NCBI GenBank assembly: GCA_036389715.1
Contig: DASVWH010000192.1
Coordinates: 1 to 33,188, forward strand
Source of the DNA: DASVWH01 sp036389715
GTDB taxonomy: Bacteria > Acidobacteriota > Blastocatellia > Pyrinomonadales > Pyrinomonadaceae
DNA length: 33,188 nucleotides
Direction: 5' to 3'
This document shows, piece by piece, positions 31,632 through 33,188 of the stretch; positions within the stretch are counted from its first letter, which is position 1; every line of letters starts with the position of its first letter. A program made the position numbers and the translations under genes. The notes under the pieces are model-generated. The model had not been told where the DNA came from, did no database searches, and saw only the letters and a list, made by a program, of their open reading frames with translations.

Positions 31632-32162
31632 ATGATTTTTACCGAGACAAAATTAGCGGGCGCGTTTGTCGTCGCGCCCGAAAAGCTGGAAGACATCCGC
31701 GGCTTTTTCGCGCAGACCTGGTCGGAGCGCGAGTTTGCGGAGCACGGCATCCAGACGCGGCTCGTCGAAGCCAACACCTCTTTCAACAGGCGCAAGGGGA
31801 CGCTGCGCGGCATGCATTTTCAGACCGCGCCGCACGCACAGGCCAAGCTCGTGCGCTGCACGGCGGGCGCAATCTACGACGTGATTATTGACCTGCGCCC
31901 CTCGTCCCGGACCTTCAAGCAGTGGGTCGGAGTAGAATTGACGGCCGCCAGCCACCTGATGCTCTACGTCCCGGAGGGCTTCGCGCACGGCTTCCAGACG
32001 CTCCTGGATGCGACGGAAGTCTTCTACCAGGTGTCGGACATCTACGCGCCCGAGTATGCCGGGGGCGTCAGGTGGAATGACCCGGCCTTCGACATCCGCT
32101 GGCCCGAAGGCGAACGAATTATCATCCCCAGGGACGAGCAATATCCCGATTTCAATCTATAA
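31632..32162 (+). CDS. rfbC: dTDP-4-dehydrorhamnose 3,5-epimerase
   Basis: 176 residues from the ATG at 31632, matching the usual ~180. Cupin fold with GTLRGMHFQ (56-64, catalytic His62), VRCTAGAIYDVIIDLRPSS (74-92), YVPEGFAHGFQTL (112-124) and Tyr132. An open frame back to a GTG at 31566 would add 22 residues without family similarity. Together with rfbA, rfbB and rfbD in the window it completes dTDP-L-rhamnose synthesis. The enzyme acts in the cytoplasm. The stop codon lies inside a 13-bp tandem duplication. Confidence 0.93.
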   Translation: MIFTETKLAGAFVVAPEKLEDIRGFFAQTWSEREFAEHGIQTRLVEANTSFNRRKGTLRGMHFQTAPHAQAKLVRCTAGAIYDVIIDLRPSSRTFKQWVGVELTAASHLMLYVPEGFAHGFQTLLDATEVFYQVSDIYAPEYAGGVRWNDPAFDIRWPEGERIIIPRDEQYPDFNL

Positions 32163-32175
32163 TTTCAATCTATAA
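32150..32175. repeat. 13-bp tandem duplication across the rfbC stop codon
   Basis: TTTCAATCTATAA occurs back to back at 32150-32162 and 32163-32175. The first copy encodes the last residues and the TAA of rfbC; the second is non-coding. This looks like a replication-slippage duplication. Confidence 0.8.
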
Positions 32176-32233
32176 TGAAGACTCTTTCGCTTGAGGACCA
32201 ACCGGCCACCCGGAGAGCCCGTCGGCAAACCTT

Positions 32234-32269
32234 AAGCGCCCGCCTGCAAACCCGTCGGCCCGCTTTTTT
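32234..32269 (+). terminator. possible intrinsic terminator after rfbC
   Basis: AAGCG (32234-32238) pairs with CGCTT (32261-32265), with an inner CCG/CGG pairing, and a run of six T (32264-32269) follows. The stem is interrupted, so this is a modest candidate. Confidence 0.35.
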
Positions 32270-32398
32270 GCTCTCATCTGAACAATTTGCGGGGCCGCGA
32301 TTTTCCGCATCGTGGTCCAGGATTTAACTTGCAGTGGCCCAAAAACCGGTTCGGTCAGATTGATTCCATAAAATCGGCGGCAGTTCTCCCGATTGCGG

Positions 32399-32427
32399 TT
32401 GACATTCGGGAAGATTTAACGTAGAAG
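32399..32427 (+). promoter_or_regulatory. candidate sigma70-type promoter of the beta-helix gene
   Basis: A perfect TTGACA (32399-32404) and TAGAAG (32422-32427, 4/6) are separated by 17 nt. The implied leader to the ATG at 32592 is about 155 nt. Confidence 0.4.
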
Positions 32428-32591
32428 CTCTCTGCACTTTTGACGGAACAGCAGGTGAGGCATCCTTAATTCCACGCGTTAGCGGTTCTAATTCAGCTTC
32501 AGCTTCAACAGCTCCTCTATCCCGGTAGTCGCAGCCCTCGAATATTCAGGGCCCAACTATTCTTTCAACCCTATACCCCAAGGAGAACCCC

Positions 32592-33188
32592 ATGAAGAAA
32601 TTTCCCTCGACATTGAAGATTCTAACGACTTTAGTCTTCACCCTGGCCTTCGCTTCGCTGGCGCAGGCACAGGCGACACGCACCTGGGTTTCGGGCGTCG
32701 GCGACGACGTTAACCCGTGCAGCCGCACCGCGCCATGCAAGACTTTCTCTGGCGCAATCTCGAAGACGGCCGAAGGCGGCGAGATTAACGCGCTCGATCC
32801 GGGCGGCTTCGGCACTCTGACCATCACCAAGGCCATCACCGTTGACGGCACGACCGGACAGGGCTTCGGCGGCGTGCTGGCCAGCGGCGCTAGCGGCTTT
32901 ACCGTCAACATCTGCGGCGGGACAGCCGCCGGATGCACCAACGCGCACCCCTCCGATGCCGTCGTCATTCTGCGCAACCTTTCCATCAACGGTATGAACC
33001 AAACTACAGGTCCGGGCGTCTCCGGCGTCCGCTACCTGGAAGGAGCGCGGGTCTTCGTCGAGAACTGCACGATCTTCGGCTTCAACACCGCAGGCATTGA
33101 TGTCAACGTCGATGTCAACGGCTTTCTCGGCGTCGAGAACACGACCATCGAGAACACCAACATCGGCGTCAGGATGAACGTGACGGGC
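32592..33188 (+). CDS. secreted right-handed beta-helix protein (3' end outside the window)
   Basis: Partial gene: 199 codons are visible without a stop before the window ends. AAGGAG lies 6 nt before the ATG. Residues 1-27 form a signal peptide ending in LAQAQA. The mature N-terminus (TWVSGVGDDVNPCSRTAPC) has the Asx/Gly and paired-Cys start common to parallel beta-helix proteins. Repeating short strands with Asn/Gly turns follow (LTITKAITVDG, VVILRNLSING, VFVENCTIFGF, LGVENTTIENT), as in pectate-lyase-like right-handed beta-helices. Such proteins bind or cleave polysaccharides, or are surface proteins; catalytic residues cannot be judged from the fragment. A link to the polymer made by this locus is inferred only from position. 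Confidence 0.85.
   Translation, partial: MKKFPSTLKILTTLVFTLAFASLAQAQATRTWVSGVGDDVNPCSRTAPCKTFSGAISKTAEGGEINALDPGGFGTLTITKAITVDGTTGQGFGGVLASGASGFTVNICGGTAAGCTNAHPSDAVVILRNLSINGMNQTTGPGVSGVRYLEGARVFVENCTIFGFNTAGIDVNVDVNGFLGVENTTIENTNIGVRMNVTG

Larger units (their letters stand above)
32163..32591. other. 429-bp intergenic region before the beta-helix gene
   Basis: It contains the second copy of the 13-bp duplication, an imperfect 21-nt-period repeat (32217-32231 and 32238-32252, 13/15 identical), a weak terminator (32234-32269), a promoter candidate (32399-32427) and, just before the next gene, a clear AAGGAG site. A 50-codon open frame (32175-32327) is present, but no ribosome-binding site supports it. 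Confidence 0.5.

Noticed and set aside
32217..32270. c-di-GMP-I (GEMM) riboswitch, suggested by a GGCAAACC word
   Set aside because: The GNRA-capped stem and the downstream conserved segment of that class are not present.
32175..32327. 50-codon Arg-rich small gene
   Set aside because: No ribosome-binding site, created by a tandem duplication, overlaps a terminator-like hairpin; not supported as a gene.

Overview
The window is almost entirely a surface or extracellular polysaccharide biosynthesis locus from a GC-rich bacterium. Gene content, the style of the proteins (a WecA-like transferase fused to a FlaA1-like half, a TPR plus jelly-roll partner of an O-antigen ligase, a secreted beta-helix protein, an unclassified secreted protein) and the high GC suggest Acidobacteriota, perhaps Blastocatellia. 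That placement is an impression from the sequence, not a search result.

Layout. A small zinc-finger protein (4-327) converges on a six-gene minus-strand block (443-8794): WecA-like initiating transferase, TPR protein, O-antigen ligase/polymerase, Trm112-type methyltransferase, PaaI-type thioesterase and long-chain acyl-CoA ligase. A secreted protein of unknown function (9015-10682) lies on the plus strand. A second minus-strand series (10839-19505) holds a carbamoyltransferase, a GT-C-like membrane protein, an asparagine-synthase-type amidotransferase, a four-helix-bundle cassette, a short RmlA-like nucleotidyltransferase, a GT4 glycosyltransferase and a sugar SDR. An orphan HerA-like ATPase (19955-21679) and the GDP-fucose pair fcl/gmd follow. 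Next come a WbpE/WbpB/WbpD-like triad and a Wzc-type tyrosine autokinase (24086-29293), then rfbD-rfbB with divergent rfbC (29420-32162). The window ends inside a secreted beta-helix protein.

Together the genes predict a lipid-linked repeat unit containing rhamnose, fucose (or a related GDP-6-deoxyhexose) and a 2,3-diacetamido-uronic acid. That unit may be amidated (AsnB-like) and carbamoylated (NodU-like). Polymerisation or ligation would use the Wzy/WaaL-like protein, with chain length and export controlled by the Wzc-like kinase. A flippase, an outer-membrane exporter, UDP-GlcNAc 6-dehydrogenase and most glycosyltransferases are not in the window.

The most unusual signal is non-coding. 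Five intergenic or gene-end sites (about 0.35, 6.8, 11.85, 13.18 and 14.0-14.4 kb) carry short arrays with a strict 7-nt period, four of them as inverted pairs. One pair, 31-bp inverted repeats with a single mismatch, exactly brackets a four-helix-bundle (23S rRNA intervening-sequence/Avd family) gene. It looks like a compact mobile cassette inserted at the stop codon of the amidotransferase gene. No rRNA, tRNA or CRISPR array was recognised.
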